Positions 17,855 to 25,902 are shown, counted from the stretch's first letter. The stretch: 64,000 bases of DNA from Solibacillus palustris (GCF_022549215.1 NZ_JAKZFC010000002.1:248001-312000); one strand, 5' to 3'. Notes: generated by a model not told the origin, from the sequence alone. Numbers and translations are program-made.

Positions 17855-18256
17855 ATGGACTGTGTGTTTTGTGAAGGAATAGAAGATCATCAAGTGTTAA
17901 TTGAAACTGAAAACTATAAAGTGGTTTTTGATATTGATCCAATTCAAATAGGCCATTTACTAATTATTTCAAAAGCACATTACGAAACGCTATTAGAAAT
18001 AAATGAGGAGCTATTAATTGAATTACTGGCAATTCAAAAACAAATGATTGCTTTATTAGAAAAGGAATTTCATGTAGATGGGGTTAGTATTATTCAAAAT
18101 AACGGAGAAATCATGGACAAAGGCACGCATTTTCATGTACATGTTGTTCCACGATATCATGACGATCACTTTTGGGCTAACCAACAAGTTGTTGACAAGC
18201 CGCTTTCTATTGATGAACTAGTAAAGGAGTTAAAGCATTTAACACGAGGAAATTAA
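17855..18256 (+). CDS. HIT-family nucleotide-binding protein
   Basis: This 133-aa cytosolic protein belongs to the histidine-triad superfamily (nucleoside phosphoramidate or dinucleotide polyphosphate hydrolases). The N-terminal CVFCEGI pair of cysteines, QIGHLLIISKAHYETLLE, and the catalytic triad HFHVHVVPRYHDD near residue 90-100 are all present. The ribosome site TTGGAGGG lies 8 nt from the ATG. It appears monocistronic; a TGTTAAAAT extended -10-like sequence lies about 30 nt upstream. The physiological substrate is unknown. Confidence 0.9.
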   Translation: MDCVFCEGIEDHQVLIETENYKVVFDIDPIQIGHLLIISKAHYETLLEINEELLIELLAIQKQMIALLEKEFHVDGVSIIQNNGEIMDKGTHFHVHVVPRYHDDHFWANQQVVDKPLSIDELVKELKHLTRGN

Positions 18257-18263
18257 ATAAAAA

Positions 18264-18292
18264 CGGCTTAAATTGCTGGTTCATTTAAGCCG
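18264..18292 (-). terminator. Terminator shared by the HIT gene and the DUF3278 gene
   Basis: CGGCTTAAAT/ATTTAAGCCG forms a perfect 10-bp stem. A TTTTT run follows on the minus strand; on the plus strand the T-run is weak, so it mainly serves the minus-strand gene. Confidence 0.75.
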
Positions 18293-18299
18293 ATAAATT

Positions 18300-18800
18300 T
18301 TAATCATAATGCTTTTCCAACTTTGATTTAGCAAAGTAATACATCGCCACACCAAAAACAGCACCACCGATTGTCCAAATAACAAGGTCAATCCAAGAGA
18401 ACATGATTTCATCTCGAGAGATAAAGGGCATTAAATATTCCATCCAGAATATCATCATCAATCCCCAGCTAATTCCTGCGAAAGTCGCAGAACGCTTTAA
18501 TTTACGTACATTCATTTCATATTCTTCAGGAGTTGCACAATCGGTTACCATCCATTCTTTTTTGTTGAGACGGATCATGATTAGATAGGAATAACCAATA
18601 TTTACAACAAGTAAAACCGGTGACATAATTGAAAATGTTTGTTGAACGAGATCGATGATAAAACTAATCATCATGAGTAGCATCGTCATGTAATACAGAA
18701 GGATACCTGTAAAAGCAAGCTCCTTATAGATTTCTTGTTGTTGGTATTCATCACGTTCATCAATTGCACCAATAAAATGGTTAAAGATTTGATGTTTCAT
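18300..18800 (-). CDS. DUF3278-family membrane protein
   Basis: This 166-aa protein has four hydrophobic segments (roughly residues 28-50, 55-75, 108-128 and 133-155) with a charged N-terminus starting MKHQIFNHFIGAIDERDEYQQQE and a basic C-terminal end. The arrangement, and its pairing with a small XRE regulator, match the DUF3278 group whose genes commonly sit next to a HTH gene. ATG 18800 is chosen because GGAAGG lies 8 nt upstream; it overlaps the regulator's 3' end by 20 bp, indicating coupling. No function is known for the family. Confidence 0.65.
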   Translation of the reverse strand: MKHQIFNHFIGAIDERDEYQQQEIYKELAFTGILLYYMTMLLMMISFIIDLVQQTFSIMSPVLLVVNIGYSYLIMIRLNKKEWMVTDCATPEEYEMNVRKLKRSATFAGISWGLMMIFWMEYLMPFISRDEIMFSWIDLVIWTIGGAVFGVAMYYFAKSKLEKHYD

Positions 18801-18993
18801 CGTTTTCACCTTCCCAAAATAATGTGTTTAAATCGGTTTGTAATGCTTTTGCTAATGAAATACATAACGCTAATGTGGGATTGTATTTATTGTTTTCGAT
18901 CATGTTTAGCGTTTGGCGTGCGATGCCAATTTGTTTAGCGAGTTCAATTTGAGTAAGCTGTTGCAGCTTGCGAAATTCTCGTACACGATTCAA
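18781..18993 (-). CDS. Small XRE-family regulator (YozG-like)
   Basis: This protein of about 70 aa is almost only a helix-turn-helix: VREFRKLQQLTQIELAKQIGIARQTLNMIENNKYNPT. Such stand-alone XRE proteins (YozG/YvaO type) usually regulate the membrane protein gene that follows. The start is taken as TTG 18993, because AGGCGGTGA lies 4-5 nt upstream and the family begins with (M)NRVRE; an earlier TTG at 19017 would overlap the promoter. The gene overlaps its downstream partner. Confidence 0.75.
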   Translation of the reverse strand: MNRVREFRKLQQLTQIELAKQIGIARQTLNMIENNKYNPTLALCISLAKALQTDLNTLFWEGENDETSNL

Positions 18994-19011
18994 ATAATCA
19001 CCGCCTATATA

Positions 19012-19029
19012 TGTCAATTATATTAGACA
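19012..19029 (-). promoter_or_regulatory. Promoter -10 with overlapping imperfect palindrome for the XRE/DUF3278 pair
   Basis: On the minus strand TGTCTAATATAATTGACA contains a perfect TATAAT (19017-19022) framed by TGTC/GACA arms. This suggests an operator covering the -10, probably for autorepression. The -35 is weak. Confidence 0.4.
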
Positions 19030-19040
19030 TTATTAGGGCG

Positions 19041-19080
19041 AAAAAAGCCATCACCTGTGAACATTCAGTCGTGATGGCTT
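19041..19080 (-). terminator. Terminator of the ABC transporter/ECF sigma operon
   Basis: AAGCCATCAC/GTGATGGCTT is a perfect 10-bp stem followed on the minus strand by TTTTTT. It lies 25 bp past the last gene of the operon. Confidence 0.88.
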
Positions 19081-19104
19081 CATAATCGGGCGATAAAAAT
19101 GATG

Positions 19105-19353
19105 TTAAAACAGTAAAATGCCTTGTAGGATGGCAAAAAAAACTCCGGCTGCTAATGGGAAGAGCTTTAAAAAATGAAAGCCCCCTGTACTCTCAGATAG
19201 CTTCTCTAATGGATCCGACGCGGGGGAGCCTAAAAAGCGAATGAAGCGTTGGAATGGCGATTGCTTGATCGCGAGCTTTTTCGTCGGTATCTTCACTTCA
19301 TAATGATCGAGCCATTTTGCTAGCTCTTCTTCTTGTTTAATATCCTCTTTCAT
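19105..19353 (-). CDS. Small tail-anchored membrane protein, candidate anti-sigma partner
   Basis: The 82-aa protein has a charged cytosolic N-terminal part (MKEDIKQEEELAKWLDHYE) and one hydrophobic segment at the very C-terminus (FPLAAGVFFAILQGILLF). It begins inside the sigma-factor gene (17-bp overlap) with AAGGAGG 9 nt before ATG 19353. Position directly after an ECF sigma gene and the N-cytosolic, one-span topology are those of an anti-sigma factor. However, I see no zinc-binding HxxxCxxC motif, and nothing follows the membrane span. The anti-sigma role is therefore an inference from context. Confidence 0.5.
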   Translation of the reverse strand: MKEDIKQEEELAKWLDHYEVKIPTKKLAIKQSPFQRFIRFLGSPASDPLEKLSESTGGFHFLKLFPLAAGVFFAILQGILLF

Positions 19354-19876
19354 GCCCAAAAGCCTCCTTTAGTTCAAGTTTTAATGATTTCATGGCATGA
19401 TGCAAGCGTGATTTTACCGTACCTACAGGAATGCTTAATATTTGTGCAATATCGTCCATCGGTAAATCGTCATAATAGGCAAGTAAAATGACAGCGCGCT
19501 GCTTATCTGGTAAGTTCGAAATCGCCGCTTGAATAACAAGGGTTTCATCAGTTTGCAGTTGCTTTTTTTCAGTAGGTACTAAAAAAGGTAATAGTGTTTG
19601 CCAGCGTTTTCGACGATTTAATTTATTGATGAGTAAGCGGTAGCCGATTTGAAAAAGGTAGGACTTTACGGTTCCTTTTTCAGTGTGAAAAGAATGCTTT
19701 TTCTTTTGCAGCAATTCAAACGCATCGTGAACGGTATCAACACTTAGTTGCTCGTCTTTCGTATAGCGAAACAAAAAGCAATACAGTGGTTCGTGAAGCC
19801 GCTTATAAATGATAGATAATGCCTCTATGTTACCATGTTGAAACTGCTCCATCAATTGCTCATTCGTCTGGTTCAT
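19337..19876 (-). CDS. ECF RNA polymerase sigma factor
   Basis: This 179-aa protein has a region-2 domain (about residues 20-85: ALSIIYKRLHEPLYCFLFRYT, DTVHDAFELL) and a region-4 helix-turn-helix (about 115-165: ISNLPDKQRAVILLAYYDDLPMDDIAQILSIPVGTVKSRLHHAMKSLK). There is no region 3, as in ECF sigmas. It overlaps the upstream membrane-protein gene by 17 bp and the downstream small protein by 17 bp, so the three are tightly coupled. It may direct transcription of the ABC transporter genes in the same unit; no ECF-type promoter was confidently identified there. Confidence 0.9.
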   Translation of the reverse strand: MNQTNEQLMEQFQHGNIEALSIIYKRLHEPLYCFLFRYTKDEQLSVDTVHDAFELLQKKKHSFHTEKGTVKSYLFQIGYRLLINKLNRRKRWQTLLPFLVPTEKKQLQTDETLVIQAAISNLPDKQRAVILLAYYDDLPMDDIAQILSIPVGTVKSRLHHAMKSLKLELKEAFGHERGY

Positions 19877-20246
19877 TTACATCACCAAACTGAGCTTTTA
19901 TACATTTTAGTGTTGAAGAAATGCGTGTTATTAAATAGCCAACAATGACAATGACCCATGCTTGTGATTGGTTGACAAAAAATTGGACGAAGGGATTTTC
20001 TATTGTGTATTCAAATGATAGTAGAATGTTCAAAGCCTGCACACAAAGTATAGTATAAATGGCTAAAACGAGTGTTAATGTATCAAATACATTCCAGCGT
20101 AAATAAATTTTGGTTTTTTCATAATCGATTTTATTCGTAATCTTATGACGAAATACGTATTTTTTGTTGAATGGAATCATGATCGTTAAAATAATGATCG
20201 TCCAAATCCCAATAGCAATTAAAGAAATAATAAATCCTAAACCCAA
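19860..20246 (-). CDS. Membrane protein of the ABC/ECF unit, function unknown
   Basis: The 128-aa protein has three hydrophobic segments (residues about 4-24, 54-75 and 88-108) separated by a basic loop KKYVFRHKITNKIDYEKTK. I recognise no family. It lies 11 bp after the permease gene and overlaps the sigma gene, so it is probably a component of the transporter or of signalling to the sigma factor. Start ATG 20246 has GGATGG upstream, a weak to fair site. Confidence 0.6.
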   Translation of the reverse strand: MGLGFIISLIAIGIWTIIILTIMIPFNKKYVFRHKITNKIDYEKTKIYLRWNVFDTLTLVLAIYTILCVQALNILLSFEYTIENPFVQFFVNQSQAWVIVIVGYLITRISSTLKCIKAQFGDVNEPDE

Positions 20247-20257
20247 AACAATCCATC

Positions 20258-21004
20258 CTATCTATATAATTTTTTCGCAAAAACGGCTAAGCATGTACAA
20301 ATGACGCTTAAGATGATGACATATTGATAAATTGGTAACCAAGTTTGCGAATGTAGCTCAAGTTGGACTTGCAATGTATCGGTTAAATAAAGCATTGGAT
20401 TCCAAGCTAAAAATGAATAATAGTCCTGCGGCTGTTTGTCGTTTAATGTTAAAAACATGGAAGGCATCGTAATCGAAAACATAAAAATAAGCATGATTGG
20501 CGTGAGCAGACTTTGTGCGGTTTTTCCATTTTTCACGACACCTGCAATAATAAAGCATAGTGGGTACATCGCTAGTAATACAAAATTGCAAATGACGATA
20601 ATTGAAATAATAGCCTTCAATGAAATCGAAATTAATAGTGCATAGCCAATTAACATGAGAATCAGTGCCACATTCATTAATAAAAATACACCAAAACCCA
20701 TTCCAATAAAATATGTAGCCGGTAATATATTCGTGCGTTTTAACCAATGTAAGGTATTATTTGCTCGTAAATCCGCTAAGTAGACCGTAGTAAGTGAAAA
20801 GGCAAATGCAAAAATTAGTAGCATAATCGAAATCGGTAAAAATTGTCCTTTAATCATATAATCCAATGTTTCAGGGCTATCTTTTATCGCAAGTGAGCAG
20901 CCCCATGAGCATAAAATGAAAACAAATGGTGTCACAATATTGCCGAAGAAAACACCTGCGTTGCGAATAGATTCTAAGATATAGCTTTTTGTTATGTGTA
21001 TCAT
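20258..21004 (-). CDS. ABC transporter permease (ABC-2 type)
   Basis: This 248-aa integral membrane protein has six predicted spans, with the long first periplasmic-side loop and the paired last helices of ABC-2 permeases. It starts four bases inside the end of the ATPase gene (ATGA overlap). Together with the ATPase it makes a minimal exporter similar in build to bacteriocin or antibiotic exporters, with no substrate-binding protein. No substrate can be assigned. Confidence 0.8.
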   Translation of the reverse strand: MIHITKSYILESIRNAGVFFGNIVTPFVFILCSWGCSLAIKDSPETLDYMIKGQFLPISIMLLIFAFAFSLTTVYLADLRANNTLHWLKRTNILPATYFIGMGFGVFLLMNVALILMLIGYALLISISLKAIISIIVICNFVLLAMYPLCFIIAGVVKNGKTAQSLLTPIMLIFMFSITMPSMFLTLNDKQPQDYYSFLAWNPMLYLTDTLQVQLELHSQTWLPIYQYVIILSVICTCLAVFAKKLYR

Positions 21005-21714
21005 CGTACAGCACCTCCTAATACTTGGCCAGTAATTTCAAAATAAACACCTTCTAACCCTGGGAAAACGGGGTTAACATACTTTTTTTGCAATTCTTTA
21101 GAAGAACCAATTTCAATGAAATGACCATCCTTCATGACACAAACAACATCAAATAAACTTTCGAAGCCAGCAATCTCATGGCTAATAATAATGAGGCATT
21201 TGTCATTTGCTATTTCACCTCGTAAGTATGTAATAAGCTGCTTTTTCTTTTTTAAATCTAGATCCGCGAACGGTTCATCTAATAATACGACAGGCTTATT
21301 TAACAAAAACGCTAAATACAATGATAGGGCTTTTCGTTGGCCCCCAGAACAATTTTTAATAAGCGTTTTTTCAAAATCAGCTAGATCTAATATGTCGTAA
21401 AGTTCTTTAACATTTGCAGGCTGATCTAGGAGCTTCGTAAATAACGATATCACCTCATGTACTTTTAAAAAGGTGTAGCTATCAAAAAACTGGTATTGTA
21501 AAGCAGCTAAATCAGCAACATTTTGTTCACCGTTTAATGTAATGGATCCCCCATTAATTGGTTCATCGCCCACTATACATTTAAATAATGTCGACTTACC
21601 TGCTCCGTTTTCGCCAAGCAATAAATAACATTGCCCAAACTCAAATGAAATTGATAAATTTTGGAGCACTGTCTGAGAAGCATATGCTTTATTAACATCG
21701 TGTAATTGTAACAT
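21001..21714 (-). CDS. ABC transporter ATP-binding protein
   Basis: This 237-aa nucleotide-binding subunit has Walker A GENGAGKST (about residues 34-42), signature NCSGGQRKALSLYL, Walker B PVVLLDEPFADLD and the switch His in IISHEIAG. TTGGAGG lies 8 nt before ATG 21714. It is the first gene of a five-gene minus-strand unit: ATPase, permease, membrane protein, ECF sigma, small membrane protein, all overlapping or nearly so. A palindrome in its promoter implies a repressor encoded elsewhere. Confidence 0.92.
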   Translation of the reverse strand: MLQLHDVNKAYASQTVLQNLSISFEFGQCYLLLGENGAGKSTLFKCIVGDEPINGGSITLNGEQNVADLAALQYQFFDSYTFLKVHEVISLFTKLLDQPANVKELYDILDLADFEKTLIKNCSGGQRKALSLYLAFLLNKPVVLLDEPFADLDLKKKKQLITYLRGEIANDKCLIIISHEIAGFESLFDVVCVMKDGHFIEIGSSKELQKKYVNPVFPGLEGVYFEITGQVLGGAVR

Positions 21715-21746
21715 GTAAAAAACCTCCAATTATTTTATTTAAAAGC

Positions 21747-21775
21747 TATACAAATGAGCGCTCAGAAAAGTTCAA
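21747..21775 (-). promoter_or_regulatory. Promoter with palindromic operator for the ABC/ECF operon
   Basis: On the minus strand TTGAAC (21770-21775) and TGTATA (21747-21752) are 17 nt apart. The perfect palindrome TGAGCGCTCA (21755-21764) occupies the spacer. A repressor bound there would block RNA polymerase; TetR-type sites often look like this. Confidence 0.55.
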
Positions 21776-21786
21776 AAATTTTAAAA

Positions 21787-21826
21787 ATAAAAAATCCGCA
21801 AACAAGTTTTCACTCGTTCGCGGACT
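21787..21826 (-). terminator. Terminator after the NhaC-family gene
   Basis: TCCGCAAACAAG (21795-21806) pairs with CTCGTTCGCGGA (21813-21824), including two G-T pairs. TTTTTT follows on the minus strand. Confidence 0.85.
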
Positions 21827-21831
21827 TTTCA

Positions 21832-23115
21832 TTAAATCTGTTTTTTTGCCTTCGGATATCCAATTAAAATCGCGATCACGCCACATACTCCAACTAAAAT
21901 AGAGTAATACGAGTATTGCATCATTAAAATAGGGGAAATACCTGCAACACTAGCGGCGACTAAAAATTGTGCGCCGTATGGAATAATGCCCTGAACGACA
22001 CAAGAGAAAATATCAATAATACTTGCAGATTTGCGCGGCTCAATCTGATACTGATCCGCAATATTTTTTGCTAATGGGCCAGCAATCATAATAGCAATCG
22101 TATTATTCGCTGTTGAAAGGTCTGTTAAACTTACAAGACCCGCTATCGCAAATTGAGCTTCTTTTTTCGATTTGATTTTTCTTGTCACAATATGGACGAT
22201 AAAATCAATCCCACCGTTATGTCGAATGACTTCTACCATCCCACCAATTAATATTGCTAAAAATGCCATTTCAAACATGCCACTCATACCGGTTCCAATC
22301 GCTTGCACGAATGACATAATGGAATAGCTCCCATCGATTAGACCAATGATTCCAGCTAAAATAATGCCACTAGCTAACACAGTGAATACATTAAGACCAA
22401 TTAATGCAAATACAATGACGAAGATATATGGCACTATTTTATACAATTCAAAGGTTGTATATTCCACTTCCGCCGACGCATTTAATGTCAATATGGCTAA
22501 AATTACACATGTTACAATCGCTGCAGGTAAAACGATGAAAAAGTTCACCTTAAATTTGTCCTTCATTTCCGCACCTTGCGAACGAACTGAGGCGATCGTC
22601 GTATCGGAAATAAACGATAAGTTATCCCCAAACATTGCACCACCAATAACTGTAGCCATTAAAAGTGGTATGGAAATATCTGTCTGCTCACCAATACCTA
22701 AACCGATCGGAGCTAGAGCCACAATTGTTCCAACAGAGGTACCCATCGCAAGTGATATAAAGCACGCGATAATAAATAAGCCGACGACTAGTAAGTTTTG
22801 TGGTAAAACTGATAAAGCAAAGTTCACTGTCGCTTCAATCGCACCCATACCTTTAGCCGTTTCAGAAAACGCACCAGCTAGTAAGAAAATTAATACCATT
22901 AGCATAACGTTCGGATTGCCTGCACCGTGATTAAAAACATCAATTTTTTTCGCTAACGTTTCTTTTCGATTCATTAAAATTGCAACAACACTAGAAATTG
23001 TGATGGCAACAATAACAGGGAAGGCATAAAAGTCATCAAGCACAATGCCCGAACCGATAAATAAAATTAAAAACACAACAAAAGGGATTAACGCCCATGG
23101 ATTTCCTTTTTGCAT
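21832..23115 (-). CDS. NhaC-family carrier under SAM riboswitch control (possible methionine transporter)
   Basis: The 427-aa protein has about eleven membrane spans and NhaC-family features (GTSVGTIVALAPIG, GGAMFGDNLSFISDTTIAS, LTDLSTANNTIAIMIAGPLAK). NhaC members are usually annotated as Na+/H+ antiporters. The leader carries a SAM (S-box) riboswitch, so expression should rise when SAM is low. Comparative genomics has proposed that SAM/S-box-regulated NhaC-family proteins (MetT) import methionine, and that is the best hypothesis here. ATG 23115 has TTGGAGG upstream; the open frame to 23127 only covers that site. Confidence 0.85.
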   Translation of the reverse strand: MQKGNPWALIPFVVFLILFIGSGIVLDDFYAFPVIVAITISSVVAILMNRKETLAKKIDVFNHGAGNPNVMLMVLIFLLAGAFSETAKGMGAIEATVNFALSVLPQNLLVVGLFIIACFISLAMGTSVGTIVALAPIGLGIGEQTDISIPLLMATVIGGAMFGDNLSFISDTTIASVRSQGAEMKDKFKVNFFIVLPAAIVTCVILAILTLNASAEVEYTTFELYKIVPYIFVIVFALIGLNVFTVLASGIILAGIIGLIDGSYSIMSFVQAIGTGMSGMFEMAFLAILIGGMVEVIRHNGGIDFIVHIVTRKIKSKKEAQFAIAGLVSLTDLSTANNTIAIMIAGPLAKNIADQYQIEPRKSASIIDIFSCVVQGIIPYGAQFLVAASVAGISPILMMQYSYYSILVGVCGVIAILIGYPKAKKQI

Positions 23116-23154
23116 TGCTACCTCCAATATAGTTCAAATCATATCGAATACATA

Positions 23155-23306
23155 CAAAAAGCCCCTTCTTAAGTAAACAAGAAGAGGTATGGATTCATAT
23201 ACTCATCTTATCTATCAAGAAAAAATTCTTGCAGGATTTGGCATAGAAATAATTCCGCTGCCGAGACTTCAAAGGGCCCGTCCCTCCATCTCTCATGATA
23301 AGAAAC
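23155..23306 (-). promoter_or_regulatory. SAM (S-box) riboswitch with terminator
   Basis: Read on the minus strand, the aptamer begins CTTATCATGAGAGATGGAGG, contains GGGCCCTTTGAAG, CTCGGCAGC and TATGCCAAATCCTGC, and closes with GATAAG (P1, 23207-23212). These are the conserved S-box elements. A 9-bp terminator stem (23161-23187, CCTCTTCTT with AAGAAGGGG) followed by a T-run lies between the aptamer and the NhaC-family gene. SAM binding should favour termination. Confidence 0.93.
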
Positions 23307-23441
23307 TATTCATTTTTAATAAATAAGCTTTAGAATATATGAAAAATTACTATAAGTCAATTTGTTAGTTATTTCTCAATAATTGTTTTATTCAGAAATA
23401 TCGTTTATTATTTGGATTATACTTCCAAGGAGGATAGTTAA

Positions 23442-24332
23442 ATGAAAATAATACCAACTGCCGATAATTTATCGGCATGGATTGAAAATTATATGCCAAG
23501 GAGAGATCTATTTTTTATTAGTGGTGAACTTTATCATAAACAAATCGATTTTTCACAAGTACTTGTTATGCCGATTGAAGAGTTTTATACACATAGCACA
23601 TACAGTCAAATTGATTTTACAAATAGCTATGAATACTGGAATATCAAGAATGTAAATTATGTAATCGTAGCAAATTGTCAGTGGATAGAGCAAATCCCGA
23701 CTGAACAGAAACGAATGCTTTTACAAGCACAAGTGCACTGTGAGCGCGGATTAGTGGTGCCCGTAACCTTTATAGATAATATAGAAGAAATTCCAAAAGA
23801 TTATATACATAATAATCAAGTCGTTTTACAGCGAGCTATGTGGGAATCATTGAATTGGAAGACGAAAGAACAAATATTAAAAACAATGGTTTCACAGTGG
23901 TGGGATAATGGGGAATGTGAAAAAGCTCCAGCACTCTTGCCACAGCATTTAAAGCCTTTTACAAATATATTTAGTCATCAGCAAGGAGCAAATTGCTTGG
24001 CTGCCGTCTTATATGCAATTTCTAATGGCAAACAGCAATGGATAATCCACGAATGGGTTCATCAAAAAACGTTTTTAGAAAAATTAGCGTTAAGCCAATA
24101 TGAAATAGTGGATAGTAAAAAACTGATTACAGGTGATGTTTTGGCTTGGCTTGATGACGTAGGAACGATTCAGCATGCCGCCTATTATATTGGTGATAAT
24201 CTATTTTTTAACAAGCATGGACAAACAATCTTTAATCCGTGGAAGCTACTAGCAAATGAAGCTTTAGAAAAAGAATGGGGATCATTAAAAAGAGTTATTT
24301 ATAGAAAAATGGTTTTCAATACACAGAATTGA
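23442..24332 (+). CDS. NlpC/P60-like cysteine-hydrolase-fold protein, function unknown
   Basis: This 296-aa protein has no signal peptide. Residues 1-160 match nothing I know. Residues 180-270 show the order of an NlpC/P60-type papain-like fold: a Cys at the start of a helix (GANCLAAVLYA, C185), then GDVLAWLDD, then QHAAYYIGDN with H245, and a polar residue near 257-261 (FNKHGQT). This suggests a cytosolic peptidase, amidase or acyltransferase. The GNAT gene follows 11 bp downstream and is probably co-transcribed. AGGAGG precedes the ATG. The family call is an inference from motif order only. Confidence 0.55.
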   Translation: MKIIPTADNLSAWIENYMPRRDLFFISGELYHKQIDFSQVLVMPIEEFYTHSTYSQIDFTNSYEYWNIKNVNYVIVANCQWIEQIPTEQKRMLLQAQVHCERGLVVPVTFIDNIEEIPKDYIHNNQVVLQRAMWESLNWKTKEQILKTMVSQWWDNGECEKAPALLPQHLKPFTNIFSHQQGANCLAAVLYAISNGKQQWIIHEWVHQKTFLEKLALSQYEIVDSKKLITGDVLAWLDDVGTIQHAAYYIGDNLFFNKHGQTIFNPWKLLANEALEKEWGSLKRVIYRKMVFNTQN

Positions 24333-24343
24333 AAGGAGAACTT

Positions 24344-24928
24344 ATGATAATTCGTAACTATACAAAAAAGGACGAACAAGGGTGGCTACGTTGCCGTATA
24401 CTATCTTTTTTAAATACGGCTTATTTTGACAATGTGCTCCAACAGAAAGAAACATACGAAAATGCAGCAATTGAGCTAGTTGCCGAAATCGACGGGCAAA
24501 TCGTTGGGCTAATTGATGTAGAGTATGAAGCCACGCCAAAGACAGTATGCACGCAGCAAGATTCAATTGGAGGGATGATTTGGCATATTGCGGTACACCC
24601 TGATTATCAGCGCCAAGGGATTGGAGAAGCGCTGCTAAAGGCAGTACTACAACAAGCAAAGGAATTACATATAGAGTATTTCGAAGCATGGACAAGGGAT
24701 GATCCATGGGTGCAAATGTGGTATGAAAAATATGAATTTGAAAAATCAACATCCTATTATCACGTGTATTTAGAAGGAAATGAAATGAAAAATTTGATGA
24801 ACGCATCTGTTGATCAATTTTATCCAGTTACAGCTTTTGCTCATTACACAGGGAAGGATCTAGAGCAGTTTCAGCATGTAAAGCGCAAACATGAATGTGT
24901 TTGTTATGTGAAAGTGTTTAATCAATAA
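24344..24928 (+). CDS. GNAT-family N-acetyltransferase
   Basis: This 194-aa protein has a standard GNAT core: an N-terminal beta-strand (MIIRNYTKKDEQGWL), IGGMIWHIAVHPDYQRQGIGEALLKAVLQQA (motif A with the acetyl-CoA loop RQGIG, about residues 80-110), and a C-terminal extension after residue 140. ATG 24344 is chosen for AAGGAG five bases upstream; the longer frame overlaps the upstream stop. Substrate unknown. It forms a likely two-gene operon with the NlpC/P60-like gene. Confidence 0.85.
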   Translation: MIIRNYTKKDEQGWLRCRILSFLNTAYFDNVLQQKETYENAAIELVAEIDGQIVGLIDVEYEATPKTVCTQQDSIGGMIWHIAVHPDYQRQGIGEALLKAVLQQAKELHIEYFEAWTRDDPWVQMWYEKYEFEKSTSYYHVYLEGNEMKNLMNASVDQFYPVTAFAHYTGKDLEQFQHVKRKHECVCYVKVFNQ

Positions 24929-24999
24929 TTGTAGAAGAAGATAGTCTAAGAATAAATCGAACGGACTGTTAGCAGTTTTGTGAATTCGAGGGGCGCAAC

Positions 25000-25077
25000 A
25001 TGTTTTTAAGTGAAGAAGATAATGATAACGATGAAATATTAAACTTATATAGAATAGTAAGGGAATTATTGCTATAG
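25000..25077 (+). CDS. Possible 25-aa leader peptide upstream of the HAD gene
   Basis: ATG 25000 with GAGGGG 6 nt upstream opens a 25-codon frame (starting MFLSEEDNDNDEIL) that ends within the ribosome site of the next gene. The acidic composition is protein-like, but it could be chance. No homolog is recognised. Confidence 0.3.
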   Translation: MFLSEEDNDNDEILNLYRIVRELLL

Positions 25078-25087
25078 GAGGGTTAAT

Positions 25088-25861
25088 GTGAAGCACAAGA
25101 TAATATTCTTTGATGTAGATGGAACCATTACAAATTATAAAGATGGGACTATTCCAGAAAGCACAAAAATGGCGATTAGACAGCTAACAATAAGTGGGAT
25201 GAAAGTAGTAGCAGCAACAGGTAGGCCATTATCAATGTGTGGTGAAATAGCTGAACTAGGTGTAGAAACATTTATAACGGCTAATGGAGCATACGTAACA
25301 CATCGAGGGACATGCATTCATAAAACAGTTCTACCTCGTGAAACGGTTAATAAATTTACCAAGTTTGCATCACAAGAACAAAATGCACTTACTTTTTATT
25401 CGGAAAAATTACATATGAATGAGGTACAACATCTTAAAGTAATGAAAGCACTGTATGAAACATTGCGGTTAGAGGAATTTCCCCCTATTTATAAGGCAGT
25501 AGATCTTAACGAGACATATTTGCTCTGTTTGTTTGCTGATGATATAGATATTGAAAAGTACAAAACCCATTTTCCAAAAATCCACTATAAACGCTGGCAT
25601 CCCTACATTGTGAATGTACTGGTAGACGAGGTTTCAAAGTCTGTGGCAATTAAAAAAGTGCTCAATTATTTTGGATTGACGAAGGAAGAGGCTATTGCTT
25701 TTGGGGATGGAGAAAATGATGTCGATATGCTAGAAATTGTAGACTTAGGTATTGCGATGGGAAATGCAAATGAAGTATTAAAATCAATCGCTAATTTTAT
25801 TACGAAAGATTCTAGCGAGGATGGTATTGCATTAGCATTAAAGAAGTATAATTTGATTTAA
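25088..25861 (+). CDS. HAD-superfamily Cof-type phosphatase
   Basis: The 257-aa protein is a class IIB (Cof-like) haloacid-dehalogenase phosphatase acting on small phosphometabolites. Motif I is FFDVDGTI (residues 6-13, nucleophile D8), motif II VVAATGR, and motif IV FGDGENDVDML near residue 205. An alpha/beta cap lies between motifs II and III. The start is GTG 25088 with TAGGAGGG five bases upstream; the nearby ATG at 25086 is out of frame and immediately stops. Substrate unknown; relatives dephosphorylate sugar phosphates, PLP or FMN. Confidence 0.9.
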   Translation: MKHKIIFFDVDGTITNYKDGTIPESTKMAIRQLTISGMKVVAATGRPLSMCGEIAELGVETFITANGAYVTHRGTCIHKTVLPRETVNKFTKFASQEQNALTFYSEKLHMNEVQHLKVMKALYETLRLEEFPPIYKAVDLNETYLLCLFADDIDIEKYKTHFPKIHYKRWHPYIVNVLVDEVSKSVAIKKVLNYFGLTKEEAIAFGDGENDVDMLEIVDLGIAMGNANEVLKSIANFITKDSSEDGIALALKKYNLI

Positions 25862-25902
25862 TTATTCCATCGATTATTAGATAATACTTCAACAATCGAC
25901 AA

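Noticed and set aside
22346-22930. 194-codon plus-strand frame opposite the NhaC-family gene
   Set aside because: It mirrors the codon pattern of the transporter gene on the other strand, and there is no ribosome site or recognisable domain.
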